Assembly: GCA_903944165.1 (NCBI GenBank)
Contig: CAJAQT010000155.1
Span: 1 to 55,447 of the forward strand
DNA: 55,447 bases
Direction of reading: 5' to 3'
Source: an uncultured Methylococcaceae bacterium
GTDB lineage: Bacteria > Pseudomonadota > Gammaproteobacteria > Methylococcales > Methylomonadaceae
The position numbers and the translations under genes are program-made. Below, one piece after another: positions 17,905 to 27,879 of the stretch. The first letter of the stretch is position 1, and every line of letters starts with the position of its first letter. The notes beneath the pieces are model-generated. The model was not told the DNA's origin, made no database searches, and worked only from the letters and a program-made list of their open reading frames with translations.

Positions 17905-18642
17905 AGTATGTCCAATTTTGGTGGATGTTAGTTATTTAGAATGAGCGTTTAAAAATTTGAGTTAACTGCGTAGAAATAGTTTAGTTAAAAAACAGTTTAT
18001 AAAAAGCTTGTTACGCTTAAGCAGGGACTTGAAAAGCAGATAATCGTTAAAGGTTGTTACCGTTGTTCGCAGCGCATAACTGGCAGCTAATATTTCTTTT
18101 AGGGACAAAGAATTCACATAATTAAGCTATTTTACTTTAGGAAGGCTAAATTTAGCTGCCGTTGAATAAAAAGATAAATTGTAAGCTTAAATGTTTTTTG
18201 CCGAATAACCTAGTGTTAGGGTGATATTTAATTAATGCACTGAGCGGCTGTTAAAAAACGGTGCAGCTAACTAAGAGGCTCTGTATGGGCATATATTTTG
18301 TTTTTAGTGTAAATATCTTTATTAAATTAGGGTAATATTTTATAGCGTTTAAGTGCTAATTTTAATGCCTTGTTGTGATTATCGCAAAAACATTGAGGCA
18401 AGGATTTTAATGCACAATGATGTCAATCTGGCAGTTATAAATAATGTTCAATGTTGTAGGCAATAACGTGCTGTACATAAGCAATTTTGTATTTATTCAA
18501 TCCACTTTTTCAATGGGGGAAGTGAATCGTTACACAATTTTGAAGGACGATTGTAGTGTGCTAATAGATAAATAAATTTGGGTGCTGTAGGGCAATAAAA
18601 AGAGCTAATGTGCGAAAAAAATAACCTTAACTAGGAGTAACA
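17905..18642. other. 738-base gene-free divergent region between the ABC exporter and sucC
   Basis: No open frame with coding character. It should hold divergent promoters for the exporter and sucC. The only structure I can point to is an inverted repeat with 9-base arms, GGCAGCTAA (18082-18090) and TTAGCTGCC (18152-18160), 61 bases apart. The sucC ribosome site CTAGGAG is at the right end. No tRNA or clear promoter hexamer pair was found. Confidence 0.5.
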
Positions 18643-19809
18643 ATGAATATTCATGAATATCAAGCGAAGCAATTATTTGCAAATTATCACATTCCTATAC
18701 CAGAGGGGTTTTGTGCGAACGCTCCTGATGAAGCCGTTGCTAATGCCGAGCGTTTAGGTGGTGCGGGCTGGGTAGTCAAAGCACAGGTGCATGCCGGTGG
18801 TCGAGGTAAGGCGGGGGGCGTTAAATTAGCAACCACAACAGAACAAGTGTTCACTATTAGTAGTGAATTACTGGGTAAAAATTTAGTAACGGGGCAAACA
18901 GATAGCGCAGGATTGCCAATAAACACGGTGTTAGTTGAAAAAATCTATCCTATTAAACGTGAATTGTATTTAAGTTTAGTTGTTGATAGAGCAACTGAAC
19001 GATTGATTTTTATTGCCTCAGCGATGGGTGGAATGGATATTGAAGAGGTTGCTCATCAATCACCTGATAAATTAATCTCAGTCAGTGTTCAGCCAAGTAT
19101 AGGCTTACATGATTATCAATGTCGAAAAGTGGCGTATGCGTTAGCCCTTGAGCCTTCGCAGCATAAAGCTTTAGCCGCGATCATGAAAGGTATGCTGGCT
19201 TTATTTATCGCTAAAGATGCGAGTCAAATTGAAATTAATCCATTAATTGAAACTGATCAGGGTGAATTAATGGCGTTAGACGCTAAAATTAATATTGATG
19301 ATAATGCTCTGCTGTTACATCCAGATATTTTGGCAATGCGTGATGTTTCTCAAGAAGATGCCAAAGAAAATGAAGCGCAGCAATTTGGTTTAAATTACAT
19401 TACCTTGGAGGGCAATATTGGTTGTATGGTAAATGGTGCAGGACTTGCAATGGCAACCATGGATTTGGTGAAATTAAAAGGTGGGTTGCCAGCAAATTTT
19501 TTAGATGTGGGGGGTGGTACTAATGTTGAGAAAGTGTGTGAAGCGTTTAAGCTAATACTATCTGATCAAAATGTTAAAGCCGTATTGGTGAATATTTTTG
19601 GTGGCATTGTTAAGTGCGATGTCATAGCTGAAGGAATTTTAGCGGCGATAAAACAGGTTCATGTCAGTATTCCTGTTGTGGTTCGTTTGGAAGGAACAAA
19701 TGTTGAAGAGGGGAGAGCGTTATTAAGTCATGCCGGACAGAATATTTTTGCAGCCGATGATTTAGCGCACGCTGCGGAACAGGTAGTTAAGCTTGCGGAG
19801 GTCGCATGA
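18643..19809 (+). CDS. sucC: Succinate--CoA ligase (ADP-forming) beta subunit
   Basis: The beta subunit binds nucleotide and succinate; with SucD it interconverts succinyl-CoA and succinate plus ATP in the TCA cycle. It has 388 residues. An ATP-grasp domain begins [15 protein letters not shown] and includes [18 protein letters not shown]; the C-terminal CoA-ligase domain has [27 protein letters not shown] and [11 protein letters not shown]. The last motifs ([13 protein letters not shown]) are closer to SucC than to malate-CoA ligase MtkA, which usually has another residue pattern there. A strong AGGAG ribosome site lies 6 bases before the ATG. The stop overlaps sucD by 4 bases (ATGA). No sucAB is nearby. 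Confidence 0.95.
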   Translation: MNIHEYQAKQLFANYHIPIPEGFCANAPDEAVANAERLGGAGWVVKAQVHAGGRGKAGGVKLATTTEQVFTISSELLGKNLVTGQTDSAGLPINTVLVEKIYPIKRELYLSLVVDRATERLIFIASAMGGMDIEEVAHQSPDKLISVSVQPSIGLHDYQCRKVAYALALEPSQHKALAAIMKGMLALFIAKDASQIEINPLIETDQGELMALDAKINIDDNALLLHPDILAMRDVSQEDAKENEAQQFGLNYITLEGNIGCMVNGAGLAMATMDLVKLKGGLPANFLDVGGGTNVEKVCEAFKLILSDQNVKAVLVNIFGGIVKCDVIAEGILAAIKQVHVSIPVVVRLEGTNVEEGRALLSHAGQNIFAADDLAHAAEQVVKLAEVA

Positions 19810-20684
19810 GTATTTTAATTGATCGCAATACAAAAGTAATTTGTCAGGGCTTTACGGGCAAGCAAGGCAGTTTTCATTCCGAACAAGCCATAGCCTATGG
19901 CACGCAATTAGTTGGGGGAGTGACGCCTGAGCGAGGCGGTCAGGTGCATTTGGGTTTACCTGTATTCAATACGGTTGAGGAGGCTGTTAAGCTAACGGGC
20001 GCAACAGCAAGCATGATTTATGTGCCACCTTTTTATGCGGCTGAAGCTATTTTAGAGGCTGTTGATGCGGGAATTAAATTAATCGTGTGTATTACCGAAG
20101 GTATTCCCACATTACAAATGTTGCGTGTAAAAGCGGCAATGCAAGGCATGGATACCTTGTTAGTAGGACCTAATTGTCCAGGTGTAATTACGCCAAGCGA
20201 ATGTAAAATCGGCATTATGCCAGGTAAAATTCATATGCCAGGGTGTATTGGAATTGTCTCGCGCTCAGGAACGCTAACGTATGAATCGGTTCATCAAACA
20301 ACACAGCAAGGCTTAGGGCAGAGTACGTGTGTAGGGATTGGTGGTGATCCAATACATGGTATGACATTTGTTGATGTGTTAGCTTATTTTCAAGCTGATG
20401 CCGCCACACGAGGTATTGTTATGGTTGGTGAGATTGGCGGGGGAGAAGAGGAAGATGCGGCTGATTTTATTAAAGCACATGTTACCAAGCCAGTCGTGGG
20501 CTACATTGCTGGACAAACCGCACCTGCTGGAAAGAGGATGGGGCATGCTGGCGCGATTATTACCGGTGGCAAAGGTACGGCGAGTGGAAAAATTGCCGCG
20601 TTAACAGCGGCAGGTGTGGAGGTTGTAAGGTCACCTACAGATATTGGTTTAGCAATGAAGCAGTGTTTAGATGTGGTTTCTTAG
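19806..20684 (+). CDS. sucD: Succinate--CoA ligase (ADP-forming) alpha subunit
   Basis: The alpha subunit binds CoA and carries the phosphohistidine intermediate. 292 residues. The start [21 protein letters not shown] is nearly identical to other SucD proteins. The CoA-binding Rossmann part includes [10 protein letters not shown], and later segments are [23 protein letters not shown] and GIGGDPI. The catalytic histidine is about residue 246 in [10 protein letters not shown]. Translation is coupled to sucC through the ATGA overlap. The gene ends 67 bases before a long perfect inverted repeat shared with convergent clpX. Confidence 0.96.
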   Translation: MSILIDRNTKVICQGFTGKQGSFHSEQAIAYGTQLVGGVTPERGGQVHLGLPVFNTVEEAVKLTGATASMIYVPPFYAAEAILEAVDAGIKLIVCITEGIPTLQMLRVKAAMQGMDTLLVGPNCPGVITPSECKIGIMPGKIHMPGCIGIVSRSGTLTYESVHQTTQQGLGQSTCVGIGGDPIHGMTFVDVLAYFQADAATRGIVMVGEIGGGEEEDAADFIKAHVTKPVVGYIAGQTAPAGKRMGHAGAIITGGKGTASGKIAALTAAGVEVVRSPTDIGLAMKQCLDVVS

Positions 20685-20750
20685 TAGGAGCGTAGCTAAA
20701 TGCTATTAGCATGAAGATTGTCTAGTGTGAATGCTATAGTGTAGAAAAAG

Positions 20751-20788
20751 CAAACAAGGTACAAAGACCAGTCTTTGTACCTTGTTTG
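20751..20788. terminator. 18-bp perfect inverted repeat between convergent sucD and clpX
   Basis: The arm CAAACAAGGTACAAAGAC (20751-20768) is repeated as its exact reverse complement at 20771-20788, with only CA between. Preceded on the plus strand by GAAAAAG. It lies 17 bases past the clpX stop and 67 past the sucD stop, so it is probably a bidirectional terminator. The long uninterrupted stem is unusual for one. Confidence 0.75.
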
Positions 20789-20805
20789 TATTCAAGAGCG
20801 ATTAT

Positions 20806-22089
20806 TTAAAATTCGGTGCTTGCCGCTGAGGCGACTTTCTTTTCGGTTTCATAAACCAAAATGGGTGCTGAGTGACCAAGAATAACATTTTCATCAATGA
20901 CAACTTTGCAGATATTATCAGCAGAAGGAAGTTCGTACATTGTGTCGAGTAGCACGTTTTCAACAATTGTCCGAAGACCACGAGCCCCAGTTTTTCTTTC
21001 CATAGATTTACGCGCAATTGCACCTAAGGATTCATCTCTAAATTCTAATTCTGCCCCTTCCATTTCAAATAAATGTTTGTATTGTTTAATAAGAGCGTTT
21101 TTAGGTTCAGTTAAGATTTGAATTAACGCAGCCTCGTCTAATTCTTCTAAGGTTGCGACAATCGGCAAGCGTCCAACAAATTCAGGAATAAGGCCGTATT
21201 TAATCAAATCTTCTGCTTCAACTTCGGCAAATAATTGCCCGACATTTTTATCTTCTTCTTTGGATTTCACCTGAGCAGAGAAGCCGATGCCGCCTTTTTC
21301 AGAACGTGCTTTAATTACTTTATCTAAACCTGCAAAGGCACCGCCAACAATAAATAAGATGTTCGCTGTATTAACTTGCAAAAACTCTTGCTGTGGATGT
21401 TTACGTCCGCCTTGTGGCGGTACAGAAGCAACCGTGCCTTCAATAAGTTTTAATAACGCTTGCTGCACACCTTCGCCAGACACGTCGCGAGTGATGGAGG
21501 GGTTGTCAGATTTTCGTGAAATTTTATCGATTTCATCGATGTAAACAATACCTGTTTCTGCTTTCTCGACATCGTAATCACAATTCTGAAGAATTTTTTG
21601 GATAATATTTTCAACATCTTCACCCACATAACCTGCTTCAGTTAAGGTTGTTGCATCAGCAATAGTGAAGGGTACGTCGAGTAATCGGGCAAGCGTTTCG
21701 GCCAATAATGTTTTGCCCGAACCCGTTGGGCCGATTAATAAAATATTACTTTTAGCAATTTCTATAGAATTTTTCTTAAATTTACTACGTAAGCGTTTGT
21801 AGTGGTTATATACCGCTACGGCTAAGATCTTTTTAGCTCGCTCCTGACCTATAACGTAACTATCTAATTCACTTTTAATTTCTTTAGGTTTAGGTAAGTT
21901 ATTAGTAGGGAGTGCGTTGTCGCTGCTGTCAATTTCTTCGCGCATGATATCGTTGCATAATTCAACGCATTCATCGCAGACGTACACCGAAGGACCAGCG
22001 ATTAATTTTCTAACTTCATTTTGACTTTTACCGCAAAAAGAACAATAAAGTAATTTTTCATCGTCTTTTTTAAATTTATCATTACTCAT
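20806..22089 (-). CDS. clpX: ATP-dependent Clp protease ATP-binding subunit ClpX
   Basis: AAA+ unfoldase partner of ClpP, acting on SsrA-tagged and other substrates. About 427 residues. An N-terminal zinc-binding domain (CSFCGKS and CDECVELC) is followed by the AAA+ domain with Walker A GPTGSGKT near residue 118, Walker B segment [11 protein letters not shown] and the pore loop [15 protein letters not shown]-type sensor 2 appears as [13 protein letters not shown] placed the start at ATG 22089 because GGAG lies 6 bases before it; a TTG four codons upstream is also in frame. It follows clpP by 46 bases. The lon gene that often follows clpX is not here; sucD converges instead. Confidence 0.97.
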   Translation of the reverse strand: MSNDKFKKDDEKLLYCSFCGKSQNEVRKLIAGPSVYVCDECVELCNDIMREEIDSSDNALPTNNLPKPKEIKSELDSYVIGQERAKKILAVAVYNHYKRLRSKFKKNSIEIAKSNILLIGPTGSGKTLLAETLARLLDVPFTIADATTLTEAGYVGEDVENIIQKILQNCDYDVEKAETGIVYIDEIDKISRKSDNPSITRDVSGEGVQQALLKLIEGTVASVPPQGGRKHPQQEFLQVNTANILFIVGGAFAGLDKVIKARSEKGGIGFSAQVKSKEEDKNVGQLFAEVEAEDLIKYGLIPEFVGRLPIVATLEELDEAALIQILTEPKNALIKQYKHLFEMEGAELEFRDESLGAIARKSMERKTGARGLRTIVENVLLDTMYELPSADNICKVVIDENVILGHSAPILVYETEKKVASAASTEF

Positions 22090-22135
22090 ACCAGACTCCA
22101 ATAGGCAACCATGCGATGGTGTTTAAGCAGTTCAA

Positions 22136-22783
22136 TTAATTATTGTCATCAGCAATGCGGTTGGTTAAAACTTTGTCGATTAAGCCATAACTAACTGCAT
22201 CGTCAGCACTTAAAAAATTATCTCTGTCCGTATCTTGCTGAACTTTTTCTATGGCCTGACCCGTATGATGAGCCAAAATTTTATTTAGTTTATCGCGTAC
22301 TAATAAAATTTCACGGGCATGAATATCAAAATCAGAGGCTTGACCTTGGAAGCCACCCAGTGGTTGATGAATCATGACGCGAGAATGTGGTAAGCAATAA
22401 CGTTTGCCATGGGCGCCACCTGCCAAAAGTAAAGCCCCCATACTTGCAGCCTGTCCAATACACATGGTGCTGACATCAGATTTAATGAATTGCATGGTGT
22501 CATAAATTGACATGCCAGCCGTCACCGAACCACCTGGTGAATTAATGTATAAGTGAATATCTTTATCGGGGTTTTCAGATTCTAAAAATAATAACTGAGC
22601 AACCACCAGATTAGCCATGTAGTCTTCAACTTGACCCACTAAGAAAATAACGCGTTCTTTAAGAAGGCGTGAATAAATATCAAACGAACGTTCGCCGCGT
22701 GCGGTTTGTTCAATAACCATAGGAACAAGACCACCTGCGGCGTGAAGGTCATTATTTTTATAGCCTGATGTAATGTTATGCAT
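22136..22783 (-). CDS. clpP: ATP-dependent Clp protease proteolytic subunit ClpP
   Basis: Serine peptidase that forms a double heptamer chamber served by ClpX and ClpA. 215 residues including a short N-terminal propeptide. The catalytic triad is intact: S114 ([11 protein letters not shown]), H139 (SRVMIHQP) and D188 (DRDNF). The conserved IYINSPGG-type segment appears as [13 protein letters not shown]. It is second in tig-clpP-clpX, 10 bases after tig. It would also serve the ClpA encoded at 2.4 kb. Confidence 0.98.
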   Translation of the reverse strand: MHNITSGYKNNDLHAAGGLVPMVIEQTARGERSFDIYSRLLKERVIFLVGQVEDYMANLVVAQLLFLESENPDKDIHLYINSPGGSVTAGMSIYDTMQFIKSDVSTMCIGQAASMGALLLAGGAHGKRYCLPHSRVMIHQPLGGFQGQASDFDIHAREILLVRDKLNKILAHHTGQAIEKVQQDTDRDNFLSADDAVSYGLIDKVLTNRIADDNN

Positions 22784-22793
22784 GGTAAACCCC

Positions 22794-24104
22794 TTAATGA
22801 CGCTGTTTGTTCATGACGTCTTTAAACTCAACGTGTTGTTCAGTGATAATCGATTGTGCAAGTAAAAAGTCAACGGTTTGCTCTTCTAATACCACCTGAT
22901 GAATATCATTAAGACGTTTTTTATCAGCGTAATACCAGTCAATCACTTGCTGGGGATCTTCGTAACTTTTAGCTAAGTCTTCAACCTTTTCTTTAACTTT
23001 GTCTTCGTTTAAAACAATTTCGTTTTTGTGAATGATTTCACTTAAAATTAAACCTAAAGAGATACGTTCTTTGGCTTTTTCAATGAAAAGATGGCGAGTA
23101 ATATCTAAATCGTCTAAGTTACTTTTTTGTTTTTTTGCCATATCAATGTAAGGCTTCATTAAGTTTTCAACTTCTTCATCCACCAAAGCATTAGGCAAGG
23201 TCAGTTGAATTCTTTGGTTAATAGCGGCCATGACTGCATCTTTCAGTTTGTTACGTAAGGCACTGGTAAGTTCGCGTTCCATATTGGCTTTAACGTCTTC
23301 ACGGAAAGCAGCGATAGAGCCTTCTTCAAGACCGTAACTTTTTATAAAATCTTCATCAATTTCAGGAGCAATAGAGGCTTCAATTTTTGTTACGGTAACT
23401 TCAAACTGTGCTGTTTGCCCAGCAAGTTTTTCATTGCCATAATCTTCTGGAAAAGATAAGTCGAAGGTTTTAGTTGCGTTAAGGTCAAGACCGATTAGAT
23501 TATCTTCAAATCCAGGAATCATCTGATTATTACCAATAACCACAGCATAGTTTTCTACTAAGTCGTCAGTAAGCTTTTCTTCATTAAGTGTGCCAGTAAA
23601 ATTAATCGTTAATTGATCTTTTTCTTGACTAGGACGGTCATTAATTTCAATCCACTGAGCTTTTTGGTGTCTTAGTTTTTCAATCATTTCGTCAATGTCT
23701 GTTTCTTCAATATGAGAAATAGGTTTTATGACATCTAATTGAGCTAATTGAGCTAAAGGAATTTCAGGGTAGACTTCAAAAACTGCAGTGTATTCAAAAC
23801 CTTCAGAAGGCGCATCGTCAGGGGTGTTGATAAAGGGCTGGCTGACAGGGTTTAAATTTTGTTCTTGAATGGCTTTAAAGTAAGTGGATTCAATTAAGTC
23901 ACCTGCAACCTCTTGTCTTACTTGAGCGCTATACATTTTTTTGATGACGTTGTGGGGAACTTTTCCTGGACGAAAACCATCGACTTTAACTTTTTGAGCT
24001 AAAGACTTGAAGCGTTCAGCCATTTTTTCTTGCACAACAGCTTCAGGCAGACTAACAGTCATTTTTCGGCTCAATTCAGATGTCTTTTCGACAGAAATTT
24101 GCAT
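22794..24104 (-). CDS. tig: Trigger factor
   Basis: Ribosome-bound chaperone and peptidyl-prolyl isomerase that meets nascent chains. 436 residues. The ribosome-binding signature GFRPGKVP lies near residue 44 in the N-terminal domain. The FKBP-like isomerase domain (about 150-245) includes DQLTINFTG and the segment [11 protein letters not shown]. The C-terminal helical chaperone domain follows, ending in NKQRH. First gene of the tig-clpP-clpX operon. A tRNA-Leu gene on the same strand ends 104 bases... further upstream, as is common in gammaproteobacteria. Confidence 0.97.
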   Translation of the reverse strand: MQISVEKTSELSRKMTVSLPEAVVQEKMAERFKSLAQKVKVDGFRPGKVPHNVIKKMYSAQVRQEVAGDLIESTYFKAIQEQNLNPVSQPFINTPDDAPSEGFEYTAVFEVYPEIPLAQLAQLDVIKPISHIEETDIDEMIEKLRHQKAQWIEINDRPSQEKDQLTINFTGTLNEEKLTDDLVENYAVVIGNNQMIPGFEDNLIGLDLNATKTFDLSFPEDYGNEKLAGQTAQFEVTVTKIEASIAPEIDEDFIKSYGLEEGSIAAFREDVKANMERELTSALRNKLKDAVMAAINQRIQLTLPNALVDEEVENLMKPYIDMAKKQKSNLDDLDITRHLFIEKAKERISLGLILSEIIHKNEIVLNEDKVKEKVEDLAKSYEDPQQVIDWYYADKKRLNDIHQVVLEEQTVDFLLAQSIITEQHVEFKDVMNKQRH

Positions 24105-24207
24105 GGGTAATTACCTCACAGAATTTAATAAGAGTTTTTAATGGTGCCAGTGATAGGCGTATAGAGTTGATAAAGACAAAAGGGTGTTCTGTCTTGTTGA
24201 GATAAGT

Positions 24208-24292
<85 letters not shown>

Positions 24293-24310
24293 ACTTTAAT
24301 TTGACTTGTA

Positions 24311-24340
24311 ATTGTAGCCGTTTTTTTCTGTTTTCAGCAA
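24311..24340 (-). promoter_or_regulatory. Candidate promoter of tRNA-Leu(UAG)
   Basis: On the minus strand, TTGCTG (24340-24335) and TACAAT (24316-24311) are 18 bases apart. The -10 ends 18 bases before the mature tRNA 5' end. Spacing and hexamers fit a sigma-70 promoter. Confidence 0.55.
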
Positions 24341-24665
24341 ACTATAAATAAGGATTTTTTGGCGTTAATGAAGATTAGTGGCTTTTTTTATGAATAAATT
24401 TTGCTTAATTGCTTGATTAAAAAATCTATTTTTAATCTAAAAATGGTGATTTATTTATTTCTAATCAAGCGTTTATTTTTAATGGCTAGGTAATCAACGT
24501 GGTTGATAACGGTGTTGCTTTTAGATGGTACTGACACGCTAAAAAGAAGCTGATTTTTAATTAAAAGAGTAACATTTATTTCAGTATTTGCTGTAAAAAC
24601 TAAATAATTTGTTTGGATTGGGAGCTTAAAAACAGCGAGAAGATTAGGATAATTTAAGTTGTGCG

Positions 24666-24709
24666 TACGTGAAGCGTAGTGCAGCAGGTGCGAAAATTAC
24701 GCTTACGTA
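24666..24709. terminator. Imperfect hairpin downstream of dbpA
   Basis: TACGTGAAGCGTA (24666-24678) pairs with TACGCTTACGTA (24698-24709) with one bulged base and a 19-base loop. It begins about 50 bases after the dbpA stop on the minus strand. There is no clear U-tract, so terminator function is tentative. Confidence 0.4.
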
Positions 24710-24759
24710 TATCGGCAGAATGTTTAGGGTGATGTTAATTGATGTTATGTGTGCGTTAG

Positions 24760-26142
24760 TTAAGCTGATTTTCGTACCATAAACGTTTTGCCTTTAATTT
24801 TGCTTTTTTTCAACCAAGCCAATGCGGCATTGATTTGGTTCTGCCTAATGGCAACGAATGCTTGCTCGTCAAAAATATCAATTTTGCCGATGTCGCTGCC
24901 AGCAATGCCGCCTGCGCAGGTTAAGGCGCCTAGAATATCTCCAGGGCGCAGCTTATTTTTTCGTCCTCCGTCTATCCATAAGGTTGCCATTGGAGGTTGA
25001 AAACGCTCGTGATAATTGGTAGAGAAGGAGCCGATTTTGTCCCATTTTGCAGTGATGTGTAGATAGTCTTCAAGGGCAATGACGCGGTTCATCTCCTCGA
25101 TTAAGCACAAGGTTAAGGCTAGTCCTTGTTTGCCAGCACGACCTGTGCGGCCGATGCGATGGACATAAATTTCAGGATCCCAGGGCAATTCGTAATTAAT
25201 GACGGCCTGTAGGTCTTTGATGTCTAAGCCGCGTGCAGCCACATCCGTGGCAACTAACACCGAGCAGCTTTTATTAGCGAAACGCACCAACACTTGGTCG
25301 CGTTGTTTTTGCTCTAAGTCACCGTGCAGCGCGTGTACTGAAAAACCACTGTTAGCGAGTGCGGCCGCAAGGTCTTGGCATTCACGTTTGGTATTGCAAA
25401 AAACAACGGTCGATTCTGGATGATAGTGGGTGAGTAAATAGCCCAGTGCATTAAGGCGATTAGCCTGTTCAGTTTGGAAAAAAATTTGTGCAATCACGCT
25501 ATCGTGGTGGCTATTGTCAAGACTGATGGTGATAGGCTGATGTTGAAAACGTTTACTGATTTCTCGTATTTGCTCAGCATAGGTGGCTGAGAATAAAAGT
25601 GTTTGTCGTTGTTTTGGCGCAGAGGACATGATGGCAGAAATGATGTCAGCAAAGCCCATATCCAGCATACGGTCCGCCTCGTCCAGTACCACTACGCGCA
25701 GCTCATCTAAAAGTAATCTACCTTTATCTAAGTGCTCTTGCAATCGACCTGGCGTACCTACGACGATGTGGATGCCATGTTCCAGTGACTCTGTTTGTGG
25801 TCTGCTGGGTACGCCACCACATAAAGACAGAATTTTTACATTTTGAGTAAAGCGTGCCAGCAAGCGTAATTCTTTGCAGACTTGGTCAGCCAGTTCGCGT
25901 GTTGGGCAAATAACTAAGGCTTGGACGCTAAAGCGACTGAAGTCGAGGGCAGAAAGTAGGCCGATGCCAAACGCAGCAGTTTTGCCGCTGCCTGTTTTGG
26001 CTTGAGCAATAATATCCTTGCCAGCAAGAATAGGTGGTAAGGCTTCAGCCTGAATGGGGGTGAGTTGGGTGTAGCCAAGCGAGGCAATGTTTTCAAGCAA
26101 CGCAGGTGCTAACGGTAAAGAAGAGAAGGGAATGGTATTCAC
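24760..26142 (-). CDS. dbpA: ATP-dependent RNA helicase DbpA (DEAD box)
   Basis: DEAD-box helicase that acts on 23S rRNA hairpin 92 during 50S assembly. The helicase core has the Q motif YTQLTPIQAEALP, Walker A AKTGSGKTAAF, VLDEADRMLDMG, the SAT motif and HRIGRTGR. The last 75 or so residues (from LWIDGGRKNKLRPGDILGA) form the DbpA-type RNA-binding domain, which sets it apart from general DEAD-box proteins. I prefer the GTG at 26142 (AAGAG upstream, 460 residues, starting before IPFSSLPLAPAL) because family members begin here; an ATG at 26214 would add 24 unrelated residues. A monocistronic gene with a divergent-looking gap upstream. Confidence 0.93.
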   Translation of the reverse strand: MNTIPFSSLPLAPALLENIASLGYTQLTPIQAEALPPILAGKDIIAQAKTGSGKTAAFGIGLLSALDFSRFSVQALVICPTRELADQVCKELRLLARFTQNVKILSLCGGVPSRPQTESLEHGIHIVVGTPGRLQEHLDKGRLLLDELRVVVLDEADRMLDMGFADIISAIMSSAPKQRQTLLFSATYAEQIREISKRFQHQPITISLDNSHHDSVIAQIFFQTEQANRLNALGYLLTHYHPESTVVFCNTKRECQDLAAALANSGFSVHALHGDLEQKQRDQVLVRFANKSCSVLVATDVAARGLDIKDLQAVINYELPWDPEIYVHRIGRTGRAGKQGLALTLCLIEEMNRVIALEDYLHITAKWDKIGSFSTNYHERFQPPMATLWIDGGRKNKLRPGDILGALTCAGGIAGSDIGKIDIFDEQAFVAIRQNQINAALAWLKKSKIKGKTFMVRKSA

Positions 26143-26320
26143 GTAGGGCTCTTTTATTAGGGCGAAGGATAGCGAAGTGCGGTTCTTCAATAGCTTATGA
26201 TAACAATACCGCACGGGATTCTATAGAATTAAACGATGAGTTTTATCCTAAGGAGGTGGTCTTTGAAATGTACGCTATCACACGATCATTTAGCGTCGCT
26301 CTGTTGCGCAATATCAACGC

Positions 26321-26662
26321 TTACTTTAAGGATGTGTCATCAGTAATAGGGGGGCGCATAACGACCTCCTCTATTTTTTTGGCTAAAGTAAAGTCCTTAT
26401 CGCTAATGCCAGAGACTGAATGTGTCATTAATTTAACAATCACACTGGCGTAGGAAACGATAAGTTCTGGGTGATGATTTGCTGCTTCGGCAAGTTGACC
26501 AATAGTAGCTACCAGCATTAAGGTTTGCGCCCAGTCGAGCGTAGGATATTGACGCCATAAGCAGCCATGGCGTAACGACCATGAAGGTAGTTCTGTTGCT
26601 AAGGTGAGCGTGGTTTCTGCTTCGGAATAAATGCGTGTTGTCATTTCTTGTTGCATAATCAT
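26321..26662 (-). CDS. phhB: Pterin-4a-carbinolamine dehydratase (PhhB/DCoH family)
   Basis: Dehydrates 4a-hydroxytetrahydrobiopterin during aromatic amino acid hydroxylation. The 113-residue protein has the family histidines in NHHPEL and the segments WSLRHGCLWRQ (variant of the strand before the substrate pocket), VSYASVIVKLMTHS and GISDKDFTLAKKIE. CGAG lies about 7 bases before the ATG at 26662. No phenylalanine hydroxylase gene is in the window. Members without that partner may act in pterin recycling or molybdopterin metabolism. It precedes dbpA on the same strand by 178 bases. Confidence 0.9.
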   Translation of the reverse strand: MIMQQEMTTRIYSEAETTLTLATELPSWSLRHGCLWRQYPTLDWAQTLMLVATIGQLAEAANHHPELIVSYASVIVKLMTHSVSGISDKDFTLAKKIEEVVMRPPITDDTSLK

Positions 26663-26791
26663 TAGTTATCTCGATATGAATTAGTTATAAAATCTACCCT
26701 TATTTTAGAGTAAGACAATAGGTAGCATTAACAAATACTGCTAAAATTATGGGCAAGTAAGTCACTTTATTACACATCTTTTGGTACGCGT

Positions 26792-27178
26792 ATGACTCAA
26801 AAAACACCTCACTTAGAAAAACACAAACAACAGCAACTGGTCACTGAAGCGCGTCGCAATCAGGAACTTAGGGAGCAATCATATCGAGGGCAAGCCCTTA
26901 AATTGTACCCATGGCTGTGCGGTCGGTGTGCACGGGAGTTTACGCATAAAAATCTTGCCGAGCTCACGGTGCATCATAAAAATCATAATCATGATGATAA
27001 TCCTAGTGATGGCAGTAACTGGGAATTACTGTGCTTGTATTGTCATGACAATGAACATGCGCGCTATGAAGAAACGCGTCACACCAGCAAACAAACGCTT
27101 GGAAAAGCATCGGCGAGCGCAGCAACACATAATCCATTTGCGAGTTTAAAAAACTTAATGAATCCTAATGCTGATTAA
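26792..27178 (+). CDS. yajD: HNH endonuclease-fold protein, YajD family
   Basis: 128 residues with a lysine/arginine-rich N-terminus (EKHKQQQLVTEARRNQELR) and a compact HNH zinc-finger fold. The metal cysteines are in LCGRCAREF and LCLYCHDNEH, and the HNH core is LTVHHKNHNHDDNPSDGSNW. The pattern matches the YajD group of small HNH proteins, whose biological role is not established. The Ala/Ser-rich C-terminus looks disordered. Monocistronic, 70 bases before pqiA. Confidence 0.85.
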   Translation: MTQKTPHLEKHKQQQLVTEARRNQELREQSYRGQALKLYPWLCGRCAREFTHKNLAELTVHHKNHNHDDNPSDGSNWELLCLYCHDNEHARYEETRHTSKQTLGKASASAATHNPFASLKNLMNPNAD

Positions 27179-27249
27179 GGTGTCGTTATGTACACGTCTA
27201 TTGCTTAGCGGGCTTACCGTAAACTGTGCTTCATAATTAATTAACGTTA

Positions 27250-27879
27250 ATGACCGCCACTAACGCTTTAATCGCGTGTCCTGAATGCGATACGCTACTT
27301 GCTCTTAAAGACGTTGAGATACGTCATCAAGCCTTATGTCCATGCTGTGGTGTAGTGCTTTATCAGCCAAGAAACAAAAGTATTATGCATACTTTAAGTT
27401 TGTCCATGACAGGGTTGATTTTAATTTTGCCCGCTAATTTTTTGCCTTTATTAAGCATTAAATTACTGGGCAATAGTCAGGAAGGAACGCTTTGGAGTGG
27501 AGTGACGGGCTTATTTCAAGAAGGGCTTTGGTCGGTGGCTGTGCTCGTGCTGCTGTCAAGTATCGTGTTTCCTACAATCATTATTGTGCTCTCCTTTTTA
27601 CTCAGTGTACACCTGTATCGGCACCGAGCACATCGGCATTTAGCCTTATGGATGCGCTGCTTACAGCACTTAGAGGAGTGGGCGATGTTAGAAGTTTATA
27701 TGTTGGGAATTATTGTTGCCTGCGTAAAGTTGGCGGATACGACCGAGTTAAAATTTGGCTTAGGGCTTTATGCTTTTGTGTCTTTGCTAGTGATTAACGT
27801 GCTACTTACTCAAAATGTAGATAATCATTTATTTTGGCAACATATTACCAAGTTACAGGCTAATGACCTCAAATCCTAG
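27250..27879 (+). CDS. pqiA: PqiA family membrane protein, N-terminal half-type
   Basis: 209-residue inner-membrane protein of the Pqi (MCE) lipid-transport system. A zinc-ribbon start (CPECDTLL and CPCCGVVLY) is followed by four membrane helices, the first around SLSMTGLILILPANFLPLLSI. E. coli PqiA and YebS carry two such modules in one chain of over 400 residues; here each module is a separate gene. No Shine-Dalgarno sequence is evident before the ATG (AATTAACGTTA). The stop overlaps the next gene by 17 bases, so both halves are probably made in equal amounts. Confidence 0.9.
   Translation: MTATNALIACPECDTLLALKDVEIRHQALCPCCGVVLYQPRNKSIMHTLSLSMTGLILILPANFLPLLSIKLLGNSQEGTLWSGVTGLFQEGLWSVAVLVLLSSIVFPTIIIVLSFLLSVHLYRHRAHRHLALWMRCLQHLEEWAMLEVYMLGIIVACVKLADTTELKFGLGLYAFVSLLVINVLLTQNVDNHLFWQHITKLQANDLKS

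Larger units (their letters stand above)
24293..24759. other. 467-base gene-free gap between tRNA-Leu and dbpA
   Basis: Very AT-rich with several inverted repeats. GCTTGATTA (24411-24419) pairs with TAATCAAGC (24462-24470), and inside it ATTTTTA (24428-24434) pairs with TAAAAAT (24438-24444). ATCAAC-GTG-GTTGAT follows at 24493-24507. The tRNA promoter is at the low end and a hairpin after dbpA at the high end. I see no open frame with coding character. Confidence 0.5.

Noticed and set aside
18643-20684. Malate-CoA ligase (mtkAB) instead of sucCD
   Set aside because: The C-terminal motifs of the beta subunit ([17 protein letters not shown]) follow SucC, and no serine-cycle genes are adjacent.
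26106-26453. 115-codon plus-strand frame
   Set aside because: It overlaps dbpA and phhB antisense; both are firmly identified.
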